A DNA stretch of 57,496 bases from Zychaea mexicana (GCF_025766255.1 NW_026516860.1:1-57496); one strand, 5' to 3'. Positions 25,400-35,553 are shown, counted from the stretch's first letter. A program made the numbers and translations. Notes: a model not told the origin generated them from the sequence alone.

Positions 25400-25710
25400 T
25401 TTAGTGGGTTTTTCTCCCTTCTTTCCTATTTAGTCATTTCAGTAGATTTTTCTCCTTTCTTTCCTATTTAGTCGTTTTGGTAGATTTTTCTCCTATCTTT
25501 CTTGTTTAGTCACTTGGGTAGATTTTTCTCCTGTCTTTCCTTTTCAGTCATTTGGACGATTTTTCCCCTTTCTTTCCTTTTCTGTTCTTTGGGTAGAGTT
25601 TTCCCTCTCTTTCCTTTTGTCCTTTTGGTAGATTTTTCTCCCTTCTTTCCTTTTGGGACATTTAGGTGGATTTTTCTCCTCTCTTTCCATTTCTGCCATT
25701 CAGTTACATT
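25400..25710 (+). repeat. T-rich minisatellite, ~37-bp unit, upstream of the large gene
   Basis: About eight units of the form GGTAGATTTTTCTCC..CTTTCCTTTTTAGTCATTT lie in the 770-bp gap between the two plus-strand genes, 130-440 bp upstream of the ATG at 25841. The frame 25502-25777 is an artefact of this repeat. Confidence 0.8.
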
Positions 25711-26909
25711 TTCACTCTTCAATCATTATTTGAAAATCATCTTTTTCCCTTTATTTTTTTACGTGCTTCCGCTGTAAATACTTATACTAATCATTTAACA
25801 ATAGCTTTTTCAAGAACCCCCTTTTTTTAAAAAATCAAACATGTCTTCCAACAACTCTAGCTCTTATGCTTCAAAGGTCCGCTCGTGGGCTTCGTTTGCC
25901 AAGTCGTTCGTCGCTGGTAACAGCCAGTTGCCTGTTGAGGACTCGGTTTCGCCTTTGCCTTTGCTGCCGCAGCAAGAGCCTTTCCCTGCTTTGCCTGCTG
26001 GCCAATCGTCTCCCTTGTTGGCTTCTGCAGCTATTGCTTTACCCCCTGTGCGTCAGGGTAACCGTTCACCTCGTCAGGAACGTAGAAACTCCTTGGAAAG
26101 TCTTCCATCGGATTTTAGCTGGGATGATTCCCAAGAGGCTGCTTCTCGTAATTATTGTCTCTCTCTTACTTTGTTTTATGTTTTACATCTCATTCTCTGA
26201 AAATTAAAATGCACTTCTTTTTTAGCTCCCAAGACTGCTTCCCCTCCTTTGTTGAAAAAGAGAAAGGTTGTAGAGTCAAGCTCTCCAGTGCAAATGCTCA
26301 TTCTGGTATCTCTGGTGCACGTATAAACCAGTCTCTAGTTGCTCCTCGTCGTTCTGCCTTGGAAAAAGGAAAGTTCCGGGCTCAGCCCAGTGCTGTACGT
26401 ACACAGCAACCGGTATTGCAATCTACCCAAAAGTCGTCAATTGCAATTTCAGAGCGTTCAGATATCAGCCAAGGTAAACTTATAAAAGTATTCACAATTT
26501 CATTTTCTACTTACTAAAAATAATTCAATCGTCAAACTTTCAAAACACTTCAGATAATCGCAAACCGGGTACTCCAAGCAAAAGTATGTATCCATAGTCA
26601 TTTTACTCTTTTACAATCTCTAATTTTTTACATCCTTATAGTCTTCAAAAGACGTCCAGCTCCTGTGATCTCGTCTACACCACTTTCCGCCCAGGCATCT
26701 ATCACCAATCAGCTCTGCCTTCATCAACATCGTCATTCACCCACCGTCTACACCAAAACATTATCGATGCAAACATACAGATAGCGCAGTAACTATAGCC
26801 CTAGTCGTTCAGTACATTCCTTAACATCTAGTGGTTCAAAGAGTGAATCTAGTAACAACAGCGGTAGTGAAAGCGATAGTACAGAGCCTGGTACATCGCA
26901 ACCCACACA

Positions 26910-27220
26910 GCATTCTGGTATTCTTTGCGGTATCGATGAATGCATTTTATATTTTTCTTCAAAATCTGCTCGTAAGCGACACATTCGCAAAACACACCAG
27001 AAAAAAGTTAATGTTAAATATCCAAACGATCATGGTGTGTATCTTTCCTATACCATCTACCATTTATATTGCATTGAAATACTAATCACTTTATAGGAAA
27101 AGTAACTACACTTCTTGTTGATGCCAAGCACTATGTGCATTGCCGTTGTGGCTTCAAGTCTACCAACTTTGAAGTAATGCAGCGCCACTGTAAAAACTGT
27201 GATTTGCCAGTAGCTGCACC
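26910..27220 (+). other. Paired C2H2 zinc-finger region (OrsD-like)
   Basis: Finger 1 is C-x4-C-x12-H-x4-H (CGIDECILYF..RHIRKTH) in the exon ending at 27034. Finger 2 is CRCGF..FEVMQRHCKNC in the next exon. The pair is separated by about 30 residues and bridged by an intron (27035-27096). This spacing resembles the OrsD/DUF3505-type zinc-binding region of fungal proteins and probably binds DNA. The family name is from memory. Confidence 0.65.
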
Positions 27221-28559
27221 AACCGAGCAACCAACTGTCACTGTACCTGCACCAGATGTATCAGTATTAAGCAATCATGCAATCATTGCCAATGCTTTTA
27301 CTCGTCTGGAACCTGCCTTTGGCCAAACGTCAAACGTTGATACCGACCGCAAGCTTATCCCATGGTTTTTTGTTCACACAAAGTGGTATGACATTGTCGA
27401 ACAGTGGAAAACAGGTACTTTTTTTTACTTTCATAGCTATTCTACATTATAGCATTGTCAACTTGCTCACTATTCTCTTTATAGCACACAACCAACACCA
27501 ACAACAACATCCTAATCGCACATCAAGAAACATCCCTGTCACTATCTACGATTTAACAAAGAAAATCCATGCAGAGGAAAATGTACTAAAAGTTGTAGCA
27601 AAAGTTAATAAGCAGCTTTTTGTCCGCTTGCACAACTCTATTCCCAAAAAGACTATACCCTTCGTCGTTATCTTAAACAGAAAAAGTAAGTGTCGAAACT
27701 ATCTACTTTGTTTCAGTCATCCACTCTAACTTATTTGCTTTTCTTTAGACTCTCCGAACCACTCCCTGATCACGGATTCAACCAACTTGAGCGGCCCACT
27801 ATCCAACGGTATACCCAAACTGGCGCCAATCTATTAACCTTCTTACTTCGCATCCGTCGTTCTCCTCACTGGTCTTTTGTTTTGGGTACCTGGTCTTCCA
27901 CTATTTCTACCATACTCACCAATATCGCAACACTGTCCACAAATGTCAATCCAGCCCAATTATCACACACACTGCCGCACAGATTGAATCAGAAATCTGT
28001 AAATTGTGGATAGCATTATTGAAAGAAGAAAAACGTTTTGATGTCGCAACCAATGGATATACTATTGCTCGTTTCGTCATTGCTTCATCCTTGCAGTTTA
28101 ATGGGCAATTTAAAGACGTAACCTCTATTGCACCTTTAATCTCCCAAGTCAAGTACTGGTTCCGCTTACTTTTACTTAACGATATTTACACACCACACAA
28201 ACAAAACTTAATTACAGTGTAAGTTCTTTGCTTTTCTATTCTACATTTAACCTTCCACACTTGCATAACAAACTCTTTTTTAGCTTTACCACAAATTACC
28301 AAGATTACTTGATCGATGGCAAGTCGTCTGCATATGCTGCTATTGCTGAATACAGCCGGATTGCGTCAATCTCTGACTCGTCAGAGTTTGTCACTGACAA
28401 AATCATATGGACACCACACACAAACCATCTGTCACTTGCTATGGTCGAAACGAAGAGCGCATTCATGTACATGATTTGCGTCTCCTAGTCACCAACTTAA
28501 AAACCAGTATACAGCAAAACATCAACAAACTCACCTTTAACATCGACCTCAACAACCTC

Positions 28560-29410
28560 CTTCAATTCCGCAACAACAAACCATACATCTGTACGACGAT
28601 TTCAACAATCGTGATATCAATTATTCATTTTTTACCGACCCAAAAAACAACCTCCGGCATCAATTTGGCCACATCCTTCACCACATACACAGCACACCAC
28701 ACCTATACCGTACTTATATTCAACATATAAGTAATAATAGCACTACATACAATCTGTCCGCCATTAAAAATTACATCACCACAGCTGAACAAATCCAACG
28801 CGATTTGTTTATGCTAATGCACCTCACATACGGCCAAACAGCTCGGGCCACAGAGCTAGAAGGCACTTTATTACAAAATACGACACACGCAACACGCAAC
28901 TTATACTGGTCAAATGAACATCAAACATTGATGCTTCTTACAACATACCAGAAAACACGTAACATTAAACAACGCGACCAAGCTATTGCCCGTTTTATCC
29001 CTCACTCTCTTGTCCGCTTGTTTCTTAACTATATCACCTTCATCCGTCCCATAGAAAGGTATTTACATTTTAAAAGTCTACCATGCAATGTCTAACTCTA
29101 TTTATTTCGCTAGCCTCTTCATTTATGAATGCTCAAATTCAAACCAAAAAATGCTTGACACAATGGCATACTTCTTTGTGCGCAACGGTGCAAAAATGTC
29201 AGCCGACCTTCTCCGCACGCATTTTCAAGCCCGCTGGCATCTGCTCCTTCCTTCTCGTTTGAGCTTTCAAGATTATCGCCATGTGTCCGTCGCATTCTCA
29301 CGCTACTATATTCAACATTTGCTCGCACACCACGGCAGAAATTATACAGTGGACCTGTAGGCAGGCCACTCGTCAAAAACTGCCGCACACAATTATGCAC
29401 AGGCAACAAC
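28560..29410 (+). other. Tyrosine-recombinase-like domain
   Basis: Residues in order: GQTARATEL (Arg codon at 28844), a Lys in YQKTRN, ARFIPHSLVRLFLNY, then FQDYRHVSVAFSRYY (Arg codon at 29277), and after the in-frame TAG at 29358, AGHSSKTAAHNYA (His at 29367, Tyr at 29394). This reproduces the R..K..(H)xxR..H..Y order and the T-G-x-R-xxEL, GHss..T...Y wording of phage-integrase-type recombinases. The box II position usually filled by His is Asp/Gln here, and RH follows. The intron at 29059-29113 splits the domain. The catalytic role is inference from pattern alone. Confidence 0.55.
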
Positions 29411-29822
29411 AGACTCGAATGCACTCTCTTCTGTAGCAATAGAAGAGTACTTTATTGCTTCAGAAATGTGGCATGATTTTCTTGGTATATTATCTTTGTT
29501 CTCATACTTTCACAACCTATCATTGAAATGTATTCACCACTCGTCAATTATAGGTGTCGGCCCTGGGCGTCATCTCTTTCCAGGTGCTATTCCGCAGGCG
29601 GAGCAGGATAGAGTTGCTGTCCAACACGGACAATTTCTGGCAAATGTTGCTGCTGCTGAGAACGTTGCATTGCTCGAGATGCAACACCGTTTGCAAGTGC
29701 AAAATGACTTGGATAGGCGCCAGTCAAAAACTACTTCCGCATCACCAGCACCTCAGCAAGGTATATCTTTTTTGCATTGATCTTATGTAAAAAATCATAA
29801 TTAATATTGCTCTCTACTGTAG

Positions 29823-30985
29823 GATCACCTGTCACACCACAGCTGCTTAACGCACTTGGTAAAGCAACCAACTCGCTGTCGCCTTCCTTCCGCTCATTTG
29901 AACAGGCACAGCTCATCACCACCGTCATCTCCCGAAAATCTAGCATACTTGCCATCCAACCCACAGGCTCTGGTAAGTCCCTGCTATTCCTTGTCCCTGC
30001 ACTAGTCGAGCCGCACTTGACAACAGTCGTCGTTGTCCCACTTGTCGCACTTTTGGCCGATATGAAACGCCGGATTCAGCAAGCTGGGTTGTCTGTAATA
30101 GAATATACTCCGGATATCACTATACAGCACCCCTTGCCTAACATCATCATCGTCCAAGTTGAACATGCTAGCAGTCAACGGTTCCTCAACATTGTGCAGC
30201 AAATAAACGACCATAATCAGCTAGCCCGAGTCGTAATTGATGAGGTGCATACAGCAATCACATGGCGTTCATTCCGTCCGGTATTATATACACTCCTTTT
30301 CCTCCGTTCACTCACCGTACCATTCCTTCTTTTATCCGCAACAATTCCACCATCATTCGAATCCGACTTACATGACATGTTTGGCGCAGACCTTTTAATC
30401 ATACGACAGCCGTCAATGCGACCAAACCTCTGTTATAAAATCATCAACACCACTAATCCGCAAGCTGCAGCAATATCACACCTACAAGCTCAGTATTTAC
30501 CATCATCATCACCATCTTCAACGATCATCTACTGCTCTGCAGTAGATGCAACAACATCCATTAGCAACAAGCTTAAACAAGCACTACCGCACCACACCAC
30601 ACAAATATCATACTTCCATCGAAATCTTTCAGTGGAAGAAAAACATAAAAGAACCACTGCCTTTGTTTCCGGCGATCTAAAGATTATAGTTGCAACAAGT
30701 GCATTTGGTGCCGGTATCAATTGCTCTACCATCTCGACGGTAATTCACCTTGGCGGCTCTGCATCAATCCTTGATTATGCTCAAGAAACTGGTCGCGCTG
30801 GTCGCAATGGTTCTCTTGCTCTTTGTCTGTACTTTGTTGATGTTGAACGCCAAAAAAGACAGATACAAAGTCTCAAGAGGGTAAACCGGCATCTATCTCC
30901 GTGGCAAGCATTTAATGATGTCATTTTGGCATCAAAATGCATCCGGCAGATACTTGCAGAGTCTTTAGACTCTCAAGTTACCAAG
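29823..30985 (+). other. RecQ-type helicase core (exon 11, left part)
   Basis: All superfamily 2 motifs are present and uninterrupted: motif I AIQPTGSGKS, Ia VVVPLVAL, II VVIDEVHTA (DEVH in place of the RecQ DEAH), III LLLSATIP, IV STIIYCSA, V VATSAFGAGIN and VI QETGRAGRNGS. The exon starts at 29823 after a TGTAG acceptor. The upstream ATG at 29807 lies inside the intron and is not the start. The product would be an ATP-dependent 3'-5' DNA helicase. The C-terminal zinc segment is pushed to 33192 by the AT-rich insertion. Confidence 0.9.
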
Positions 30986-31585
30986 AAGAATAAACTTTAA
31001 TTATAGATAAATCTTTTATATGATTAACTTTGTAAGAATTATAGTTTAAAAATTATATGAAAAATTTAAAAACCTTTATAATATATATCCTTTAATTATT
31101 CTTATATTAAAAAGAAAAGAAAAAATAGTTTATCTTTTTAAAAGTTATTTCTTTTTATTTTATTTATTTATTTTTTATTTATTTATTGATAAATCATTTA
31201 AAGTTTATTATTTTATAAATAAATTTAAAAAAGATATAGATTAAAAAAGATAAATTATATAAATGTTATATCATTAGATTGATAAATCATTTAATAATTA
31301 AAACTTTTAATGATCAACAAATATATCTTTTATTGATTAAAACATCCCCGGAATGGTAATGAGGATATTAAGTTACGGTAGTAACTTGCTCTCTCCTTAA
31401 GTTCTCAAGTCGTGACTTGCGAACGCGACTCTTTGGTTATCTTTCTCTAGAGAAAGTAACTTATAACCTTGAAACTCCATAAAAAATCTATGATTTTTGT
31501 CTTGGTAGTTTCATATTGATATTACTTTATAGATAAATCTTTATATTATTATTCTTTTATTGATTTATCATTAATGATTAGTCTT
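30985..31585 (+). repeat. Left 601-bp terminal direct repeat of the AT-rich element
   Basis: Identical in length to 32591-33191 and nearly identical in sequence. It contains perfect hairpins (around 31374-31391, 31401-31424 and 31443-31458) within AT-rich DNA. Confidence 0.9.
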
Positions 31586-31725
31586 CTATACAGATATATC
31601 GGTAAAACTTTTATCCTTAATATAAAGAAAAAACTTTTGTTCTTTATTTCAAATATATCTTTGAAATGGTTAAACATTTATTCGAAAACATAAGACTTTT
31701 AAATGATAAATAAAAAAGAGAAATA

Positions 31726-31790
31726 AAATTCCCCACTGGCTGGGGAATTTATTTGATCATCTGATCAAATCTGGATAAATATTTATCCAG
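31726..31790. promoter_or_regulatory. Three back-to-back perfect hairpins
   Basis: Arms AAATTCCCC/GGGGAATTT (31726-31750), ATTTGATCA/TGATCAAAT (31751-31770) and CTGGATAAAT/ATTTATCCAG (31771-31790) follow one another without spacer, about 50 bp upstream of the ORF at 31843. They could act as terminator, origin, packaging or protein-binding sites; none is demonstrated. Confidence 0.7.
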
Positions 31791-31842
31791 TATTTCCTTT
31801 TTTTTATAATTCCTTAAAATTGAATTTCCTTTATAATAGAAA

Positions 31843-32361
31843 ATGATGGATATCAATGGTTTATCTTTTATTAATGATAAAGATTTTATAAAGATAAAAT
31901 ATAATGAGAAAAGTTTATTAATAAAAACACCTTTATTGAGAGTTCCTTTTGGTATTAAATGTTTAAAATATAAAGAAAAAAAAAGTTATAACTTTCAATT
32001 GAGTATAAAAAAATCTTTTAATGAAAAATCTGATAATCTTTTATCCTTTATTAATGAATTAGAAAAATATATCAAAAATAAATATAATGATAATACTTTA
32101 TTTAAAGATAAAACATTTGTATCGAGAATTTATGAAGAAAAGAATTCACCTTTATTAACAATAGATTTAAAAAAAGAAACAACCTTTTTATGTAATGATA
32201 GCTTTAAAAATTTTGAACTTTATATTGATAAATCATTTTTATGTGATATATCTTTTATAGTAACAGGTATTTATATAGGTAAAGATAATTGGGGTTTATC
32301 TTTTAAATGTGATAAAATTAATGTGAAGGAAAAAGCCTTTCAAATATTTAACTTTTCATAA
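31843..32361 (+). CDS. 172-aa protein resembling a conserved small protein of large DNA viruses
   Basis: A single uninterrupted ORF, very Lys/Asn/Ile-rich, the only coding unit in the AT-rich element; a second ATG lies at 31846. The order of features is KSLLIKTPLLRVPFGI near residue 25, a Y-x-F-x-L-S strand near residue 50, a helix (FINELEKYI) near residue 70, and near residue 145 a Val-Thr-Gly-Ile-Tyr-Ile segment followed by NWGLSFKCDKINV. This follows the pattern of a ~180-residue protein conserved in nucleocytoplasmic large DNA viruses (TP-x-x-x-PFG near the start, a GIW..G.sWK..Q stretch near the end; DUF5871-like, suspected single-strand DNA binding). That link is from memory of the pattern. 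Base composition differs sharply from all neighbouring genes, indicating foreign origin. Confidence 0.7.
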   Translation: MMDINGLSFINDKDFIKIKYNEKSLLIKTPLLRVPFGIKCLKYKEKKSYNFQLSIKKSFNEKSDNLLSFINELEKYIKNKYNDNTLFKDKTFVSRIYEEKNSPLLTIDLKKETTFLCNDSFKNFELYIDKSFLCDISFIVTGIYIGKDNWGLSFKCDKINVKEKAFQIFNFS

Positions 32362-32590
32362 ATAATAGTTTAAAAATATAATAATTGAACATTAAAATGA
32401 TATAATATTTTAGGATGAAACGTTTAAGGAGTAAATCTTTTATCTTTTATTATTGATTTAAATATATATCTTCTTCTCCTTCCTTCTGCTCTATCCAGAA
32501 ATCTTCGATTTCTTGGCAACCGAAGGGCGGCAGTAAACATAAATAAAATATTCATGGATAAACTTTTATCCTTAAATTTATAATTTAGTA

Positions 32591-33191
32591 GAAGAATAAA
32601 CTTTAATTATAGATAAATCTTTTATATGATTAACTTTGTAAGAATTATAGTTTAAAAATTATATGAAAAATTTAAAAACCTTTATAATATATATCCTTTA
32701 ATTATTCCTTTATTAAAAAGAAAAGAAAAAATAGTTTATCTTTTTAAAAGTTATTTCTTTTTATTTTATTTATTTATTTTTTATTTATTTATTGATAAAT
32801 CATTTAAAGTTTATTATTTTATAAATAAATTTAAAAAAGATATAGATTAAAAAAGATAAATTATATAAATGTTATATCATTAGATTGATAAATCATTTAA
32901 TAATTAAAACTTTTAATGATCAACAAATATATCTTTTATTGATTAAAACATCCCCGGAATGGTAATGAGGATATTAAGTTACGGTAGTAACTTGCTCTCT
33001 CCTTAAGTTCTCAAGTCGTGACTTGCGAACGCGACTCTTTGGTTATCTTTCTCTAGAGAAAGTAACTTATAACCTTGAAACTCCATAAAAAATCTATGAT
33101 TTTTGTCTTGGTAGTTTCATATTGATATTACTTTATAGATAAATCTTTATATTATTATTCTTTTATTGATTTATCATTAATGATTAGTCTT
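32591..33191 (+). repeat. Right 601-bp terminal direct repeat of the AT-rich element
   Basis: Same boundaries and hairpins as the left repeat. The near identity indicates recent insertion or ongoing homogenisation. Confidence 0.9.
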
Positions 33192-34010
33192 CCAACTGCT
33201 TTGGGTACGGTAATGTCGAGCTTTGCTCTTATTGCCAAAAAATCAAAGGTATATACACATTTCTTTTCAGTACTTGAATCATTAATGCTCTCAATGATAC
33301 TTAAGCTTCCAACCTGCATATAGATTCTCCTCTCCCTCCGTCAACTACTATCCGCCCTTCAACTGATTGGATTATCGATCATACACCACCATCGATTGTA
33401 CGTATATACAAAGTCATCTTTGTTATTACTCTGTCAGCATTAGTACTAATCTACAGTATACACCTTTCCTTAGCCAACCCCTACTGACGCATATCTTGGT
33501 CTTTCTCGAAAGAGAAAGTATATATCGGATGCTGACAATTTCAAGTCAGTTATGATGATAGCCAAGGATCACTGTATACCTTGCTTATTTACTTTTGGCA
33601 TAGCTGAAAGTGAGCATGCAACCTCTCCCCAGTGTATTGCTCATATTGGTCAATGTTTCCGTTGTTTTGGTGACCACTATGTATCAAATCCTGCATGTGT
33701 CAAGCCAGTAAGGGATGGCTTCTGTAAGAAATGCCTTGTGCCCAATCAGTGGAACCAAACCATCTTCCATGATGGTAACTGGTCAAACTGCAGTGGTACG
33801 TATGAGGACCTCTTATACCGTCTCTGCTGGGCAGCCTATCGGCGTAAGCCCCAATTTATCCGCCAAGCTGGCTACAACAAAAACCACCTTACGGCAATCG
33901 AAATACAACAAGACTTTGCCTATTGGCTTATAGCTGCTGGGCCCCATACATATCCAAATAACGCCATGTATTTAGGCCATATAATTTTATCACACTTCTT
34001 CATCACATAG
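33192..34010 (+). other. Cys-rich C-terminal exons of the RecQ-fusion gene
   Basis: After the insertion the helicase frame resumes with NCFGYGNVELCSYC (33192-33248), then exons 33324-33397 and 33474-34010. The last exon has an NLS-like SRKRKYIS and Cys/His pairs: HCIPC, CFRCF, FCKKC. It ends with TAG at 34008-34010 in TC-rich, UTR-like sequence. Zinc-binding tails of this kind follow the helicase in OrsD-RecQ proteins. Splice phases fit throughout, which is the main evidence that these pieces belong to the upstream gene. Confidence 0.75.
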
Positions 34011-34220
34011 AACCTTTGCCTCTCTTCTCTCCTCTTTTCGATTTTTTATATATACTATTATTATATCTTCTTCTCTGCTCCCCTTTTTATCTTTTATATT
34101 AGATCTCTCTTGTCTCTTTTGTCTTGTATCCCTTTCTCTCTTTTTGACTCTTATCCCTTTCTATTCTTATATTCTCAAATATATTTTACTTATCAAATGG
34201 ATTTATACTTTTAAAAAAAA

Positions 34221-35115
34221 TTGGGGTATACCTAGGGTGTACCCAGGTTCACTAGGTTTATCTAGTAGAGGATACCTTATACTCAATAGTAGATGGCTTA
34301 TATCTCCACAATGTATTAAGTACGTAAGCATTTGATCATAATAAATTGTGTTCCTGGACCTTGTCTCTACTCAAATATCAAATAAAATTTTTGAGTAGAC
34401 CTGGGGTAGACCTAGGTCTACTAGGTCTACTTAGTAGAGGATACCTTATACTCAATAGTAAATGGCTTATATCTCCAAACCATATTAAGTAAGTAAGCAT
34501 TTGCATCATAATAAATCGTGTTCCTGCACCTTGTCTCTACCCGAATATCAAATAAAATATTTGAGTAGACCTGGGGTAGACCTGGGTCTACTGGGTCTAC
34601 TTAGTAGAGGATACCTTATACTCAATAGTAAATGGCTTATATCTCCAAACCATATTAAGTAAGTAAGCATTTGCATCATAATAAATCGTGTTCCTGCACC
34701 TTGTCTCTACCCAAATATCAAATAAAATGTTTGAGTAGACCTGGGGTAGACCTGGGTCTACTAGGTCTACTTAGTAGAGGATACCTTATGCTCAATGGTA
34801 AATGGCTTATATCTCCAAACCATATTAAGTAAGTAAGCATTTGCATCATAATAAATCGTGTTCCTGGACCTTGTCTCTACCCAAATATCAAATAAAATGT
34901 TTGAGTAGACCTGGGGTAGACTTAGGTCTACTGGGTCTACTTAGTAGAGGATACCTTATACTCAATAGTAAATGGCTTATATCTCTAAACCATATTAAGT
35001 AAGTAAGCATTTGCATCATAATAAATCGTGTTCCTGGACCTTGTCTCTACCTAAATATCAAATAAAAATTTTGAGTAGACCTGGGGTAGACCTGGGTCTA
35101 CTGGGTCTACTCCAC
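34221..35115 (+). repeat. 170-bp satellite, about five units
   Basis: TTGAGTAGACCTGGGGTAGA recurs at 34391, 34561, 34731, 34901 and 35071, steps of exactly 170 bp; a diverged first unit begins near 34221. Each unit has CTACT-rich ends and a CATATTAAGTAAGTAAGC core. No coding. It begins about 210 bp after the RecQ-fusion gene ends. Confidence 0.95.
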
Positions 35116-35125
35116 CTACTAAGTA

Positions 35126-35553
35126 ATCGCCGTGGCAATTCTATATAGAAATTTTTGGTCATCGCTGGTCATCGCCTCTGGTCATCATACACGCTTTTGG
35201 AAATTTTTGGTCATCGCCTCTGGTCATCGCCTTCCCTTTTTTACTCCGCTGGTCATCGCCTCTGGTCATCGCCTCCCCCTTTCTGTCACCGCTGGTCATC
35301 GGCCCTGGTCATCGCCTCCCCTTTTCTTTTCTCCGCTGGTCATCGCCTCTGGTCATCGCCTCTCCCTTTCGGTCACCGCCAGGCCTTCCCTCTAGTCTTC
35401 TGGTCATCGCCTTCCCCCCATTCTTGCAAATGCTCCCCCCACCACTGTTCCTTTTGGGAAAAATCTGGTCATTGACCAAATAAAGTTTTGGTCATTGTTT
35501 GGTCACTGTCATTTCACTTTTCCCTGCTTAAACGTGTCCGACATAGGTTTATG
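35126..35553 (+). mobile_element. Small minisatellite-bearing element
   Basis: It begins at ATCGCCGTGGC and runs through about ten TGGTCATCGCC-type words (35155-35420). It ends with the ~105-bp conserved tail shared with 13592-13696 (35447-35553, ending TAGGTTTATG). No coding frame is supported; frames at 35132 and 35155 are repeat artefacts. The recurring combination of a CGCCGTGGC head, GTCATC minisatellite and fixed tail suggests a dispersed non-autonomous family. No target duplication was identified. Confidence 0.55.

Larger units (their letters stand above)
30985..33191 (+). mobile_element. AT-rich element with 601-bp direct terminal repeats and a virus-like ORF
   Basis: A 2,207-bp block far richer in A/T than either flank. 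It has 601-bp direct repeats at both ends (30985-31585, 32591-33191), which differ at about two or three positions near 31100 and 32705. It is flanked by CCAA (30981-30984 and 33192-33195). Joining the flanks through one CCAA restores the RecQ frame (V-T-N-C-F-G). The internal 1,005 bp holds one 172-codon ORF, with no reverse transcriptase, protease or integrase, no obvious primer-binding site and no polypurine tract. The ends are GAAGA..AGTCTT rather than TG..CA. GC-rich hairpins stud an AT background, as in fungal mitochondrial or plasmid hairpin elements. It could be a non-autonomous LTR-type element, an integrated viral or plasmid fragment, or a new class. Confidence 0.85.
25841..34010 (+). 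pseudogene. Large zinc-finger / tyrosine-recombinase-like / RecQ helicase gene, broken and interrupted
   Basis: Thirteen exons can be traced: 25841-26147, 26226-26473, 26554-26583, 26642-27034, 27097-27414, 27485-27685, 27749-28218, 28284-29058, 29114-29484, 29554-29760, 29823-30985 continued at 33192-33248, 33324-33397 and 33474-34010, about 1,700 codons. In order: a Ser/Pro-rich N-terminus with an NLS-like LLKKRKVV, paired C2H2 fingers, an all-helical middle with recombinase-like residues, a complete RecQ core, and a Cys-rich tail with a second NLS-like SRKRK. The architecture matches fungal proteins annotated as OrsD-domain plus RecQ (telomere-linked-helicase-like). Damage: in-frame TAG at 26782 and 29358; frame breaks near 26290 (or a 26-nt micro-intron), 27685, 27880, 28410 and 28580; and a 2.2-kb insertion at 30985. 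Several breaks lie in A runs, so sequencing error could explain some. This copy is not functional as read. Confidence 0.8.

Noticed and set aside
30985..33191. Ordinary LTR retrotransposon or mitochondrial DNA insertion
   Set aside because: No retrotransposon gene, primer-binding site, polypurine tract or TG..CA ends, and no mitochondrial gene; the ORF is not a mitochondrial protein. A non-autonomous LTR derivative cannot be fully excluded.
35132..35475. Open frames of 87 and 106 codons rich in GHRLWSS words
   Set aside because: Direct translation of the TGGTCATCGCC minisatellite; no independent evidence of coding.
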